Shown here piece after piece: positions 9,818-19,056 of a DNA stretch of 64,000 bases. The stretch is from CAWEBF01 sp963807235. GTDB taxonomy: Bacteria; Acidobacteriota; Vicinamibacteria; Vicinamibacterales; UBA2999. The position numbers and the translations under genes are program-made. The notes beneath the pieces are model-generated. The model saw nothing but the letters and a program-made list of their open reading frames with translations. It searched no databases and was not told the DNA's origin. Position 1 is the stretch's first letter. Each line of letters opens with the position of its first letter. Location of the stretch: positions 654,550 to 718,549 of the forward strand of contig CAWEBF010000009.1 in the NCBI GenBank assembly GCA_963807235.1, given 5' to 3'.

Positions 9818-10847
9818 GCTATTGTCTCCGTCCAGTATTCCTCCGAGTCCGCCGAGAATCGAACCCTCGCCGACGCGCCGGCCGCCGGCCGCCGGCGCGG
9901 CCTTGTAGATGCGATCGGCCATGCGGCTGAGCGGCAGCGACTGCAGCCACACCTTGCCGGGGCCGGTCAGCTGGGCGAAGAACAGACCTTCCCCGCCGAA
10001 CAGCGCCGTCTTGATCTTGCCGACGAACTGGATGTCGTAGGACACCGACGGCTGCAGCGCAACCAGACATCCGGTGTCCACGCGAAGGCTCTGTCCCGGG
10101 CCGAGGTCCAGCGGATGGAGAGTGCCGCCGGCATGGACGAACGTCAGCCCGTCGCCCTCCAGCCGCTGCATGATGAATCCTTCTCCGCCGAAGAGGCCCA
10201 CGCCGATCTTGCGCTGGAACGCGATGCCGATCGACACGCCTCTCGCGGCGCACAGAAACGAGTCCTTCTGGCAGATCAGCTGTCCGCCGAGCTGCTTCAG
10301 GTCCATCGCCAGGATCTTGCCAGGATACGGCGCGGCAAAGGCCACCTGCTGCTTGCCCTGACCGTTGTTGGTGAAGGTCGTCATGAAGAGGCTCTCACCC
10401 GTCAGCAGGCGCTTGCCGGCCCCGAGCAGCGCACCCATCACGCCGCGTCCCTGCGCCGACTGGGAGCCGTCGCCGAACACCGTCTCCATCTCGATCGACT
10501 GGCGTCATGTACATCATCGAGCCGGCTTCGGCCACGGCACTCTCGCCGGGGTCGAGCTCGACCTCGACGAACTGCATCTCGCTCCCCAGGATGCGGAAGT
10601 CGATGTCGTGCGCCCGCCGGCCGGGCACGAGCGGCGGGGGCGCACCGCCCGCCGATGCCGCCCCGCCGCCGAGGAACGAGGCCAGGTCGGGCACATCCCT
10701 GAGCGGCGTCCAGTTCGACAGGCCCGCCTTGTAGACGAGCGTGTTGCCGTCCACCGTGCCGTTGCGGATGTTGGTCACGACATCGTCGCGCGTGACGGGA
10801 CCGACCTGGTGGCCGCCAATTGCCATGAACCATTCCTGCTGTGACAT
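9815..10847 (-). CDS. GYF_2-domain plus AIM24/TIGR00266-family protein (frameshifted)
   Basis: The N-terminal ~60 residues (MSQQEWFMAIGGHQVGPVTR ... GLSNWTPLRDVP) form a GYF_2 domain, a small module with a conserved W-x-P-L core. A Gly/Ala/Pro linker follows, then an AIM24-like beta-helix from about residue 80 (FRILGSEMQFVEVELDPGE, then FGGEGFIMQRLEGDG and FGGEGLFFAQLTGPGKVWL, the repeated GGEG turns typical of the family) to the C-terminus. About 344 aa after correcting a 1-nt break near 10490-10500. AIM24-like bacterial proteins are poorly understood; the GYF_2 fusion suggests protein-protein recruitment. Cytoplasmic, no signal peptide. Confidence 0.8.
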
Positions 10848-10863
10848 CGTGTCGGTGCTCCTC

Positions 10864-10891
10864 TCGAGCCTAAAGCCTAGAGCCCAGGGCC
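10864..10891 (-). repeat. Heptanucleotide array (4 units)
   Basis: On the minus strand GGCCCTG, GGCTCTA, GGCTTTA, GGCTCGA in phase. The stop TAG of the TerB-like gene (10877-10879) is formed across two units. Confidence 0.85.
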
Positions 10892-11569
10892 TTCGTCCGG
10901 GGCCCGGTCGATTCTCGCGGCGGCCTTCGCTTCCAGCGTCGCAACCGCGGCCGGATCCAGACCGAGCAAGTGGGCCAGCTGTGCCAGGTAGATACGTTCG
11001 GCGCCGCTGACCTGTTCGTCCGCGCGCACCACGGCGAAGGCGAGTCCGTAGAGCGTCGCTCGTTGGCCCGGATCGGTGACGCCCGCCACAATCGAGGCCA
11101 GCGGCGTGGCACGTGTCAACGCCGCGGCGGCCTCTTCGGCCATGCCCTGTTCGACGGCCATGCGCTGGACCTCGGCACTCTCCTTGTCGCCCATGCCGCC
11201 GTCGGCGTGCGCGGCCGAGATCGCCAGCAGCACCATCCGGTGCGCATCGCTCTGAATCTGTACGGCCGGGGAACCGCCCATCACCGGCAGCGGCGGCAGC
11301 GGCGTCGACGGCGTTCCGCCGCCGGCAGGACGTGGCGCGCCCGCCTGACTATCCTGTCCACTCATCGTCTCGATGAGTCCCCAGGCCACGCCGGCGGCAG
11401 TCAGCAGCATCCCGGGATTGCTCAACAGGCTGCCGCCCAGACGCCCCAACCCCGGAATACCGAGGCCCAGGCTTGGTTCCGTCAGGTACCGCGAGGCGCG
11501 CCGCCCGCGCTTCCGCCGTCCGCCCAGCACGCCTCTCAGCACGCCTTCCAACAGCCTGGCTTCGTCCAT
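10877..11569 (-). CDS. DUF533/TerB-like protein
   Basis: 230 aa, intact. The N-terminal half is basic, with a hydrophobic glycine-rich segment (SLLSNPGMLLTAAGVAWGLIE, about residues 48-68, possibly membrane-associated). After a Pro/Gly linker the C-terminal ~120 residues are helical and match the TerB-like fold of DUF533 proteins (MVLLAISAAHADGGMGDKE, EQVSGAERIYLAQLAHLLGL, with acidic residues in two HADG/ADEQVS turns that bind metal in TerB relatives). Function of DUF533 is unknown. The last residues (GPGL) and the stop are encoded by a heptamer array. Confidence 0.75.
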   Translation of the reverse strand: MDEARLLEGVLRGVLGGRRKRGRRASRYLTEPSLGLGIPGLGRLGGSLLSNPGMLLTAAGVAWGLIETMSGQDSQAGAPRPAGGGTPSTPLPPLPVMGGSPAVQIQSDAHRMVLLAISAAHADGGMGDKESAEVQRMAVEQGMAEEAAAALTRATPLASIVAGVTDPGQRATLYGLAFAVVRADEQVSGAERIYLAQLAHLLGLDPAAVATLEAKAAARIDRAPDEGPGL

Positions 11570-11588
11570 CTACGTCGCGCTCCTTAGG

Positions 11589-13433
11589 CTAGATCGCGGT
11601 TCCCACGCGAGCCGGTGGCGCCGGACGTTCGGGCTCCGGCGTGAAGTCCTCCCCAGGGTTGATGAACCGATCGGACTCGAACTTGTACTGCTTGTCGTGC
11701 AGCTGGCGGTACCGGCCGCTGGCCGCCAGCAGCTCGGCGTGGCTGCCGCGTTCCACGATCGCGCCGCCCTCGACGACCAGGATCTGGTCGGCGCTGCGGA
11801 TGGTGGACAGCCGATGCGCGATCACAAAGGTGGTGCGGCCCGACCGCAGCTGCCGCAGCCCGTCCTGAATCATCTGCTCGCTCTCGCTGTCGAGGCTCGA
11901 CGTGGCCTCGTCCAGGATGAGGAGACGCGGGCTCGCCAGAATCGCCCGGGCAATCGACACGCGCTGCCGCTGTCCGCCCGACAGCTTGACGCCGCGCTCG
12001 CCGACCACGGTGTCGTAGCCGTTGGGGAACTGGGTGATGAACTCGTCGCAATGCGCCACGCGGCAGGCCTCGACGATCTCGTCGCGTGTGGCGCCGGGCT
12101 TGGCATAGCCGACGTTGTCGGCGATGGTGCCGTCGAAGAGGAAGTTCTCCTGCAGCACGGACGCCAGCTGACGTCGATAGTCGCCGAGCTTGAGGCTTGC
12201 CAGATCCTGGCCGTCGATGAGCACGCGGCCCTGTGTGGGCCGGTTGAAGGCCATGACCAGGCTGATGAGGGTGCTCTTGCCCGAGCCGCTCGAGCCGACG
12301 AGGGCCGTGGTGGTGCCGGCCGCGGCCTGGAACGATACGTCCCGCAGCACGGGCCGTCCGGGTTCGTACTCGAACCACACATGCTCGAACGCGACGTCGC
12401 CCCGGAGCCGGCTCACGCTGGCCCGCTGCTCGTCTTCAGCGTCCTCAGTGGCCATGTTCAAGAGCTCGCGGATCCGATCCAATCCGGCGAACGCTTCGGT
12501 GATCTGCGTGCCGATGGACGCAATCGAGACGAGCGGGGCGGCCACGAGCCCGATGAAGAAGATGTACATGACCAGATCACCAAGGGTCATCTGGCCCGCG
12601 AGGATCGCCCTGCCGCCCAGGCCGATCATCAGGACGCCCACCACGCCCACGATCACCGTGCTGCCGGCCGTCGTGGCCGAGACCCCGGTCATCGATTTCG
12701 CGATGTTGCGGAACAGCCGGTGGGCGCCCTTGGCGAAGACAATCTCCTCGCGCTTCTCCGCGGTGTAGGACTTCACCACGCGGATGCCGCCAAGCGCTTC
12801 GGTCAGCCGGCCCGTCACTTCGGCGTTGATCTTCCCGCGCTCGCGAAAGAGCGGCCGGAGGGTGTTGAACGCGAAGGCCATGCCGCCGCCGAAGGCGCCG
12901 AGCACCAGGATGGTGATGACGGTCAGCTGCCAGTTGAGCCAGAACAGGATCGCCAGCCCCATCAGCGCCGTCACGAAGCCGCCGACCAGCTGCACCAGGC
13001 CGGTGCCCACCAGGTTTCGGACCCCCTCCGCGTCGCTCATGATGCGGGACACCAGGGCGCCGGTCTGGGTGGAGTCGAAATACCGCACCGGGAGCCGCAG
13101 CACCTGAGCCTGCACGCGCTTGCGCATATCGGTGATGGCTCGCTGCGCGGCGACCCCGAGGATCTGGGAGAGCACGAAAGAGGTGACGGCTTGCACCGCC
13201 GTCGCTGCGCCCGCGGCAAGCGCGAGCGGCATGAGCAAATCTGCGCGGCCGTTCCCGACGACTTCGTCGATCAGCCACTTCGAGGACGCCGGCAGGACCA
13301 GACCGGCCAAACGGCTGATCAGCATCAGGATCAGGCCGAGCCCGAGCCGGCGGCGGTGAGCCCACACCAGTTCGCGTGCTTCTCGCCACGCGTCGGCGGC
13401 GGTCACACGCTTTTTCGGTTGGGGTCCGCTCAC
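11589..13433 (-). CDS. ABC exporter, fused permease-ATPase (MsbA/LmrA type)
   Basis: About 614 aa half-transporter that would act as a homodimer in the inner membrane. Six-helix membrane domain (first segment LGLGLILMLISRLAGLVLP), coupling-helix region RYFDSTQTGALVSRIMSD, then a nucleotide-binding domain with Walker A GSSGSGKST, Q-loop LQENFLFDGTI, signature LSGGQRQR, Walker B LLILDEATSSLD and an H-loop IAHRL. Exports a lipid or amphipathic substrate; lipid-A-core is a guess from similarity to MsbA. The frame extends to an ATG at 13493; the GTG at 13433 is preferred because it removes an unusual basic leader. Neither has a clear ribosome site. Confidence 0.9.
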   Translation of the reverse strand: MSGPQPKKRVTAADAWREARELVWAHRRRLGLGLILMLISRLAGLVLPASSKWLIDEVVGNGRADLLMPLALAAGAATAVQAVTSFVLSQILGVAAQRAITDMRKRVQAQVLRLPVRYFDSTQTGALVSRIMSDAEGVRNLVGTGLVQLVGGFVTALMGLAILFWLNWQLTVITILVLGAFGGGMAFAFNTLRPLFRERGKINAEVTGRLTEALGGIRVVKSYTAEKREEIVFAKGAHRLFRNIAKSMTGVSATTAGSTVIVGVVGVLMIGLGGRAILAGQMTLGDLVMYIFFIGLVAAPLVSIASIGTQITEAFAGLDRIRELLNMATEDAEDEQRASVSRLRGDVAFEHVWFEYEPGRPVLRDVSFQAAAGTTTALVGSSGSGKSTLISLVMAFNRPTQGRVLIDGQDLASLKLGDYRRQLASVLQENFLFDGTIADNVGYAKPGATRDEIVEACRVAHCDEFITQFPNGYDTVVGERGVKLSGGQRQRVSIARAILASPRLLILDEATSSLDSESEQMIQDGLRQLRSGRTTFVIAHRLSTIRSADQILVVEGGAIVERGSHAELLAASGRYRQLHDKQYKFESDRFINPGEDFTPEPERPAPPARVGTAI

Positions 13434-13525
13434 TGATGCTGAAACTGTACTACGAGGAAGCCGCTCGCCGGTTCCACGACCTCCCAGTCGCATCAGAGGG
13501 TCCGTGGCATAATTGATGGGTAACG

Positions 13526-13993
13526 ATGAGCGACGCCACCAGGGACAGCAAGGACACAGCGCGCTCCGGCGCCGACGGACCGGCCAACTCGCCGCCTATG
13601 GGCGTGCGCGTCAGCGACACGGTCACTAGAGGCATCAGAGTCGAAGTCAAGAGCGAGTACGTGCCCGAGCGCAGTTCGCCCGCGGAGCACGAATACTTCT
13701 TCCAATATCACGTGCGGATCTCGAACGTCGGCACCGAGCGCGCCAAGCTGGTGTCGAGGAAGTGGGTCGTCACCGACGCCGACGGTCAAATCGAGAGGCA
13801 CGAGGGGCCCGGGGTCGTGGGGGAACAGCCGGTCCTGGCCCCTGGCGCGGCGTTTGAATACACGAGCTTCTGTCCGCTCAAGACGTCGGTGGGGGCCATG
13901 CAGGGCAGCTATCACATGGTAACCGCCGAGGGCGACCGCTTCGACGCCGCGATCTCCGTCTTCACTCTCGCCGTTCCAGGCTCCCTCCACTAG
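13526..13993 (+). CDS. apaG: ApaG-family protein
   Basis: 155 aa. After a low-complexity N-terminus of about 30 residues comes the ApaG (DUF525) fibronectin-like domain: VRVEVKSEYVPERS, HEYFFQYHVRISNVG, RKWVVTDADGQIE, the VVGEQPVLAPGAAFEYTSFCPL hallmark and MQGSYHMV. Family members are linked to Co2+/Mg2+ resistance and diadenosine tetraphosphate metabolism. The genuine start may lie after residue 20. A CATAAT element lies 12 nt before the ATG. Convergent with the STAS gene, 18 bp away. Confidence 0.88.
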   Translation: MSDATRDSKDTARSGADGPANSPPMGVRVSDTVTRGIRVEVKSEYVPERSSPAEHEYFFQYHVRISNVGTERAKLVSRKWVVTDADGQIERHEGPGVVGEQPVLAPGAAFEYTSFCPLKTSVGAMQGSYHMVTAEGDRFDAAISVFTLAVPGSLH

Positions 13994-13997
13994 ATTC

Positions 13998-14011
13998 TGG
14001 AGCCCGGAGCC
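13998..14011 (-). repeat. Two heptanucleotide units filling a convergent spacer
   Basis: GGCTCCG GGCTCCA on the minus strand. The whole gap between the apaG stop (13993) and the STAS stop (14012) is this repeat; the STAS TAG reads straight into it. Confidence 0.75.
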
Positions 14012-14353
14012 CTACTTGAAGCTCGCGAGCCCCTCGGCTTCGTCTTCGAACGAGTCGAACACCGTCGACAACCGGGTCACGACCAGCAGGTCCTTCAGGC
14101 GCTTCGTGATGTTGAGAAGCTTCAGCTCGGCCGCGCTGCGTCCGGCGGTCACTTTGACCTGCACCAACTGCCCCAGCCCAGCGCTGTCCACATAAGACAC
14201 GCCGCCCAGGTCGAGCAACAGCTTCTTCCGCCCTTGCTGGAGGAGAGAGTTGATCTTGTCCTTCAGGATGACGTCGCCGCCCTTGTTGAGCGTGATATCG
14301 CCCGTAACCTTGACGAGAGTGACGTCTCCCGCCACCCGTTCCTCGATCTGCAT
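14012..14353 (-). CDS. STAS-domain anti-sigma factor antagonist
   Basis: 113 aa, single STAS domain (MQIEERVAGDVTLVKVTGDI ...), with the YVDSAGLG motif whose Ser57 is the residue phosphorylated and dephosphorylated in SpoIIAA/RsbV proteins. In partner switching such a protein, when dephosphorylated, binds a HATPase anti-sigma factor and frees a sigma factor. A PP2C phosphatase that could act on Ser57 lies at 16990-18604. No RsbW-type kinase is in the window. GGAGG lies a few nt before the start. Confidence 0.9.
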   Translation of the reverse strand: MQIEERVAGDVTLVKVTGDITLNKGGDVILKDKINSLLQQGRKKLLLDLGGVSYVDSAGLGQLVQVKVTAGRSAAELKLLNITKRLKDLLVVTRLSTVFDSFEDEAEGLASFK

Positions 14354-14409
14354 TCGTCCTCCTCAGGAACTCGACCGGCGCGAAGAGCGGTGATCTTATC
14401 CCAACCGCT

Positions 14410-14444
14410 GGTTCGTGGTTCGTTGTTCGTGGTTCGTGGTCCTA
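14410..14444 (+). repeat. Heptanucleotide array of a second word, GGTTCGT (5 units)
   Basis: GGTTCGT, GGTTCGT, TGTTCGT, GGTTCGT, GGTCCTA in perfect 7-bp phase between the STAS start and the kinase stop. The stop TAG of the kinase (read on the minus strand at 14442-14444) lies in the last unit. Confidence 0.85.
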
Positions 14445-16551
14445 CCGGAGCCGCTCCTGCGCGTCCGCATACCGGGGCGAGCCGGCGGCCACACGAGCAT
14501 AGGCCGCTCGTGCGCGCTCGGTGTCCTTGAGTTTCTCGCGATATAGCTCACCCGCGCGCCAGGCGCCGTCCCTGCGGCTCCGCGGGAAGTGGGTCGCCAG
14601 CGACTCCCAGGTTCGGGCGGCCTGCTCGTAGCGCTTGAGATCCTCGTACAGCGCCGCCAGCTTCTCGTGCGCGACCTCCGCGGCCGCGGACGACGGGTAC
14701 TGTTCGACGACGGTCCGGTAGCTCTGGAACTCCCTCGGCACGGACGTTCCCAGCACCGGATCCACCACACGGGTCCGGACACGCTCCTCCAGCGCGGCCC
14801 GCCGCACCAGCGCCAGCGGCGCTTCGGCGCTGGCCGGAAATGCCGACGCCACTTCGCCGAACAGCACACGCGCGGACTGCTCACGATCCTTCTGCTTCGA
14901 TCGGAGGACCAGTTCCGCCAGCGCCATCGTGGCGGGCGCGGCCTCCGCCGCCGACGCGTGGCTCGATCGCAGCTCGACGTACGCGGCCATCGCATCGTCG
15001 GGCCGCCGCTGGCGCTCGTGGATTCGACCGATGAGGAGCCGCGCGGCAGGTGTCGAGGCGGCGGTCGGGGCTGCCGCCACCATGTTGTTGGCGTCGGCGA
15101 GCGCCTGATCGTAGAGACCGGAATCGAACTTTGCCTGGGCGGCTTTCAACCGGGCCGAGCCGGTGTCAACGCCAGGCGCGGCCGCCGTGACCCCCGTCGC
15201 AGCTGAGCGAGGTGCGACGGGCCCCGTCGCGGCAGTTCCACGTGCGACGGGCCCCGTCCCTTTTGGTGCCGATGCCACCGCCGCATTAGGACGAGGCGCG
15301 ACGGGCGCCGTCGCGTCAGGACGAAGCGCGACGGACGCCGTCGCGGCTGAAACAGGAGCGACGGGCGCTGTCGCAACAGCGCCAGGCGCCGCGGGAGCAC
15401 TCGCGGGCGTTGGCTCGGCGGGCACGACGGCCACCGCCTCCGTGGCATCTGGAGCCACGCTGCTCAGCGCCGGGGCGGCGGGCTCAATGGGCACGCCGGC
15501 CGGTGCATCGCCCACACCCATCCAACGCCACGCGAGCAAACCGGCGAGCACGATGGTGGTGACCGACGGCGCCAGCACGGCGACGCGAGGACGGCGTCCG
15601 CGACGCAGCCGCGACAGCCGGCGTCACTGCCGTTGCTGAAGGCCAGGTGGGCCGGCTGGTCGCGGAAGCGCGAGTCGACGGCGCCGCCGGAATAGCGACG
15701 GCCGAGTCGCGCACACGCGCAACGAGTTCCAGATCCTCGCGCATCTCCGCGACGGTCTGATAGCGCGTGGAGCGGTCCTTGTCCAGCGCGCGGGCGATCA
15801 CGCGCTCGAGCGCCGGGGGCACGTTGGCGTTGAGCTCGATCGGCGCCCGCGGGTCGCGGTTCAAGATGGCGTCGAATACGAGTGCCGTGGTGCTGCCCTG
15901 GAACGTCTGCTGGCCCGTGGCCATCTCGTACAGCACGACGCCGAAGGAGAATACGTCGCTCCGGACGTCCAGATCCTCGCCCCGCGCCTGCTCGGGGGAC
16001 ATGTAGGCCACGGTGCCCATCGCCGTGCCGGCGCGCGTCGTCAGGACCGCGGTGGGCTGCTGTGTCAGGCTGCTCGTCTCGGCCGTCAGCTTGGCCAGAC
16101 CGAAGTCGAGCAGCTTCGCCTGGTCGCGGTCGGTCACGAAGATGTTGGCGGGCTTGACGTCGCGGTGCAGCACCCCGCGCGCGTGCGCGGCGTCGAGGCC
16201 GTCGGCGATCTGGCTCGCCAGCCGCAACAGCAGCCCCACCTCGAGCGGCCGTCCGTCGATGCGCCGGTCGAGGGTCCGCCCTTCCAGCAGCTCCATCGCC
16301 AGGAACGGGCTGCCCTCGTGCTCGTCCACCTCGTAGATGGTGCAGATGTTGGCGTGGTTCAGGGATGACGCAGCACGGGCTTCGCGCAGGAACCGATCGG
16401 TCGTGGCGCGATCGTGGCTGCGGTCGCCTGGCAGGAACTTCAGCGCGACCAGCCGGCCAAGCTTGATGTCCTGCGCCTTGTAGACCACACCCATTCCGCC
16501 CGCGCCGAGCGGTTCGAGGACCTGGTAATGAGAGACGGTTTGGCCGACCAT
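14442..16551 (-). CDS. Serine/threonine kinase with TM segment, Ala-rich linker and TPR/YbgF-like domain (frameshifted)
   Basis: Starts MVGQTVSHYQVLEPLGAGGMGVVY, the usual opening of this kinase class. Kinase motifs VALKFLP, HRDVKPAN, DFGLAKL, MSPEQ occupy residues 1-270. After a 1-nt break near 15590 come a transmembrane segment (VTTIVLAGLLAW), a long Ala/Thr/Pro/Val linker made of 10-residue repeats, and a periplasmic helical-repeat region (FDSGLYDQALADANNMV; YRTVVEQYPSS; YEQAARTWESLATHFP) like the TPR part of YbgF/BamD. Total about 700 aa. The topology suggests a membrane receptor kinase with an external TPR sensor. It faces the STAS antagonist gene downstream and the PP2C gene upstream. 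Confidence 0.87.
15214..15374 (-). repeat. Palindromic 30-bp repeats inside the kinase linker
   Basis: Cores of the form GCGACGG-NNN-CCGTCGC begin at 15214, 15298 and 15328, with imperfect copies at 15244 and 15358. Spacing is 30 nt, except 54 nt over a decayed copy. They encode the ATGPVA-like linker repeats. Each core is a 7-bp-stem hairpin. Confidence 0.65.
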
Positions 16552-16636
16552 GGGGAAAATCGAAGCTTAGAAGCCCACGCTGGCCGGCGTCAACCGCTGA
16601 GTCGGCTGCGACCGGTCAGTGGACGACGCGGCGACG
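16552..16636. other. 85-bp spacer upstream of the kinase
   Basis: Between the kinase start and the end of the 118-aa gene. It holds no recognisable ribosome site or hairpin; GGGGAAAATCG stands directly before the kinase ATG on the minus strand as its complement. Confidence 0.3.
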
Positions 16637-16993
16637 TCAGTGGACCACGGCGGTGGCGTCCCCTGGGGCGGCGATGTGACGAACCGGTGACGTGACGATG
16701 CGGCGCGAGGCGTCGCGGATCTCCATCCGGAGACCCACGCCAATCCAGCCCACTTTCAGGAAACTGCCGCCCAGGCTGGCGCCTTCCAGCACCGCGGGCG
16801 TGGGCCGATCGAAGAACCGCCCGCCCTCGACCAGCACGTCCCCGTGGGCCGACACGACGAATTGATACTCAGAATTGCACGTCCGAACGACCAGTCGCGT
16901 CAGCGGCTCCAGGTCACGCAGGTAGACGCCCTGGACCGCGTCGGTGGCCTTGGCGAAGCCGTCGAGCGTCGCGGCGGTCCGGGTACTTGTCAC
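16637..16993 (-). CDS. Hypothetical protein coupled to the PP2C phosphatase
   Basis: 118 aa from a GTG that overlaps the phosphatase stop (GTGA at 16990-16993). Begins VTSTRTAATLDGFAKATDAV; the central part has RTCNSEYQFVVSAHGDVLVE and a FFDRPTPAVLEGASLGGSFL segment; beta-rich, no membrane segment. I do not recognise the family. The start-stop overlap implies co-translation, so a role in the same signalling pathway is a reasonable inference. Confidence 0.7.
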   Translation of the reverse strand: MTSTRTAATLDGFAKATDAVQGVYLRDLEPLTRLVVRTCNSEYQFVVSAHGDVLVEGGRFFDRPTPAVLEGASLGGSFLKVGWIGVGLRMEIRDASRRIVTSPVRHIAAPGDATAVVH

Positions 16994-18604
16994 GCGACGC
17001 TCCCGTGATACCGGAGGGCGAGCACCGTGATGTCGTCGGCTTGCGGCGCGCCTGCGGAAAAGCGCGAGACCGCGGTCAACAGCCGCTCCAGGACCGTCTC
17101 GGCCTTGAGGCCGTGGCACGAGACCAGCGCCTCCAACATGCGATCGCGGCCGAACTCCTCCCCCTTCACGTCCCGTGCCTCGGTCACCCCGTCGCTGCAG
17201 ACCACCAGGACGTCGCCAGGCTCCATGCGCAGCGTCTCGAACTCGTAGCCCACGCCGTCCAGCAGGCCCAGCACGGGTCCGCCGGTTTCCAGCCACCGCA
17301 CGCCCGACTGCCCGACGACGAGCGGCGGCTCCTGGCCCGCGTTGCACGACTGCAGCACGCCGTCGGCGCTCAGCACCCCGTAGCACATCGTCGCGAAGCG
17401 CGCCTCGATCGCGCGTCGCAGCAGCGCGGTGTTCACGCGGCTCATCGTCTGCGCCGGGTCCGCGCCGATGGGCGCCTGGGCCGAGAAGTTGGCCTGGACC
17501 ACAGCGGCCAGGATGGCCGCCGGCGGACCCTTCCCGGCCACGTCGCCCAGCGCGAAGCCGAACTGGTTGTCCCCCACCTGGAGATAGTCGAAGAAATCGC
17601 CCCCGACCGTACGGCATGGCACCGACGCCGCCGCGACGTCGCAAAGCGGGCTGTCGTAGTTCGGATCGGGCAGCAGCGCGCGCTGGATCTCGGCCGCAAT
17701 GCGCAGGTCGCGGTCGATCCGCGCCTTCTCGGCCGACTCGGCGTACAGCCGGGCGCTTTCGATCGCCAGCGCGGCCTGCGTGGCAAACGCCTCCAACGTG
17801 CCGCGCGTCGCCGGCGACAGCATGGTGCTTCGCTCGCGGCCGTCCAGGTACAAAACGCCTATCGCGCGGCTGCCACTGGGAGACCCGGCGGCCGCGCCCG
17901 CGGCGCCGACGAGCAGGGGCACACACACCACGTGGCGAATGCCCACCGCGATGGTGCCGCCGTGGTCGTTGGCGAAGTTGCCGTCCAGGAGATCGCCAAC
18001 GATGCGGCTCTTGCTGGTCGCGAAGACCTCGCGAGGGATCTTCTCGCTCGTGGCGAACGTCGTGCCGGACAAGGTCACTTTGCCGCGGCCGCGCGCGGTC
18101 TTGAACTCGAGCGTCTGTTGCTGATCGGCCAGCATCACGAACCCGCGCTCGGCCCGCGTGGCATCGATGGCCGAGTCCAGAACGAGCGTCAATACATCCT
18201 CGAGCACCCGGCCGGCCCCCAGCGCTCGCAGGCCGTCGAGTACCGCCGCCATCTGCGCGAAGTCGCTGACCTCGGACGAAGATCCGGCCCAGGCCCGACT
18301 CCTCTTCGTCCGACAGGAACACCATCTCCACACCGTCGCGGTGTCCCAGCCGGATGGCGTCGCCGTGCCTCAGCCGGCGTTCCGACACCGGCTCGCCGTT
18401 CACGTAGGTCCCGAATCGCGAGGCCTTGTCGCGCAGCACGAACGCGTCGCCATCGGCGAGAATCTCCGCGTGCTCGCGCGACACGTCCGTGTTGAACACC
18501 TGGAGGTCGGCCGTCGTCCTCCGTCCGATGATGAACGGGAGCCGGCGCAGCGGCACCAGCCGCTGGCCTTGTGCGTCGGTGAGTCGCAGCCGGGGATCTG
18601 GCAT
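16990..18604 (-). CDS. FHA-GAF-PP2C (RsbU/SpoIIE-type) protein phosphatase (frameshifted)
   Basis: About 538 aa. The N-terminal FHA domain (residues ~1-100: FIIGRRTTADLQV, VSREHAEI, GTYVNGEPV) binds phosphothreonine peptides. A GAF-like sensor domain follows (GFVMLADQQQTLEFKTARG, VVCVPLLVG), then a SpoIIE/PP2C domain with the metal motifs VGGDFFDYL, LGDVAGKG, CSDGVTEA and QADDITVLAL. It would dephosphorylate STAS antagonists such as the product of 14012-14353, recruited through FHA to a kinase target. One frame break near 18290-18310 separates FHA from GAF. Starts 7 bp after the SnoaL-like gene and overlaps the next gene by 4 bp. Confidence 0.9.
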
Positions 18605-18611
18605 GTGCTCG

Positions 18612-19037
18612 CTAGTTGGGCTTGGCCTTGAGCATCCCGACCTGCACCAGGAGCCCGGTGAAGTCGTAGATCCGGCGCTCCTTGACGATGAGCCCGTCGC
18701 GCAGGTCATACAGGAACACGATCGCGAACCTGACCGCGCGGCCGGTGGGGGCCATCCCCATGAACCCACCCCGATCGGTGCCGCTCGCCTGGGCGAAGAG
18801 CGCCGCGCGGTCGCCGTCGATCAGCAGATCCTTCTTCTCGAGCTTGATGTCGGTGAACGCGCGAAAGTAGGTGGCGTACAGCCGCTCGATGGCCTCGCGG
18901 CCCTGGCAGGTCCCCCCCGCCAGGGGGCTCTCCACCACGCAGTCCTCCGAGTGATCGAGGGTGAGTGCAGCCGCATCCCGTCCATCCCAGGCGCCGGCGC
19001 GGCGGTCGATGAGCTCCTCGATCTCGTCTCTCGACAT
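18612..19037 (-). CDS. SnoaL-like / ester cyclase-fold protein
   Basis: 141 aa. The start MSRDEIEELIDRRAGAWDGR has GGAGG 8 nt upstream; the longer frame to 19085 is rejected. The fold signature is DRRAGAWDGRDAAALTLDHSED, ATYFRAFTDIKLEKKDLLID, and VRFAIVFLYDLRDGLI, typical of NTF2-like SnoaL polyketide-cyclase relatives. Substrate unknown. Lies 19 bp after ubiD and 7 bp before the phosphatase gene. Confidence 0.8.
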   Translation of the reverse strand: MSRDEIEELIDRRAGAWDGRDAAALTLDHSEDCVVESPLAGGTCQGREAIERLYATYFRAFTDIKLEKKDLLIDGDRAALFAQASGTDRGGFMGMAPTGRAVRFAIVFLYDLRDGLIVKERRIYDFTGLLVQVGMLKAKPN

Positions 19038-19056
19038 GGCAACTCCCTCCTGAATC

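Noticed and set aside
11373..13436. 687-codon plus-strand open frame
   Set aside because: It is the mirror of the ABC exporter; no domain, His/Asp/Arg-rich, no ribosome site.
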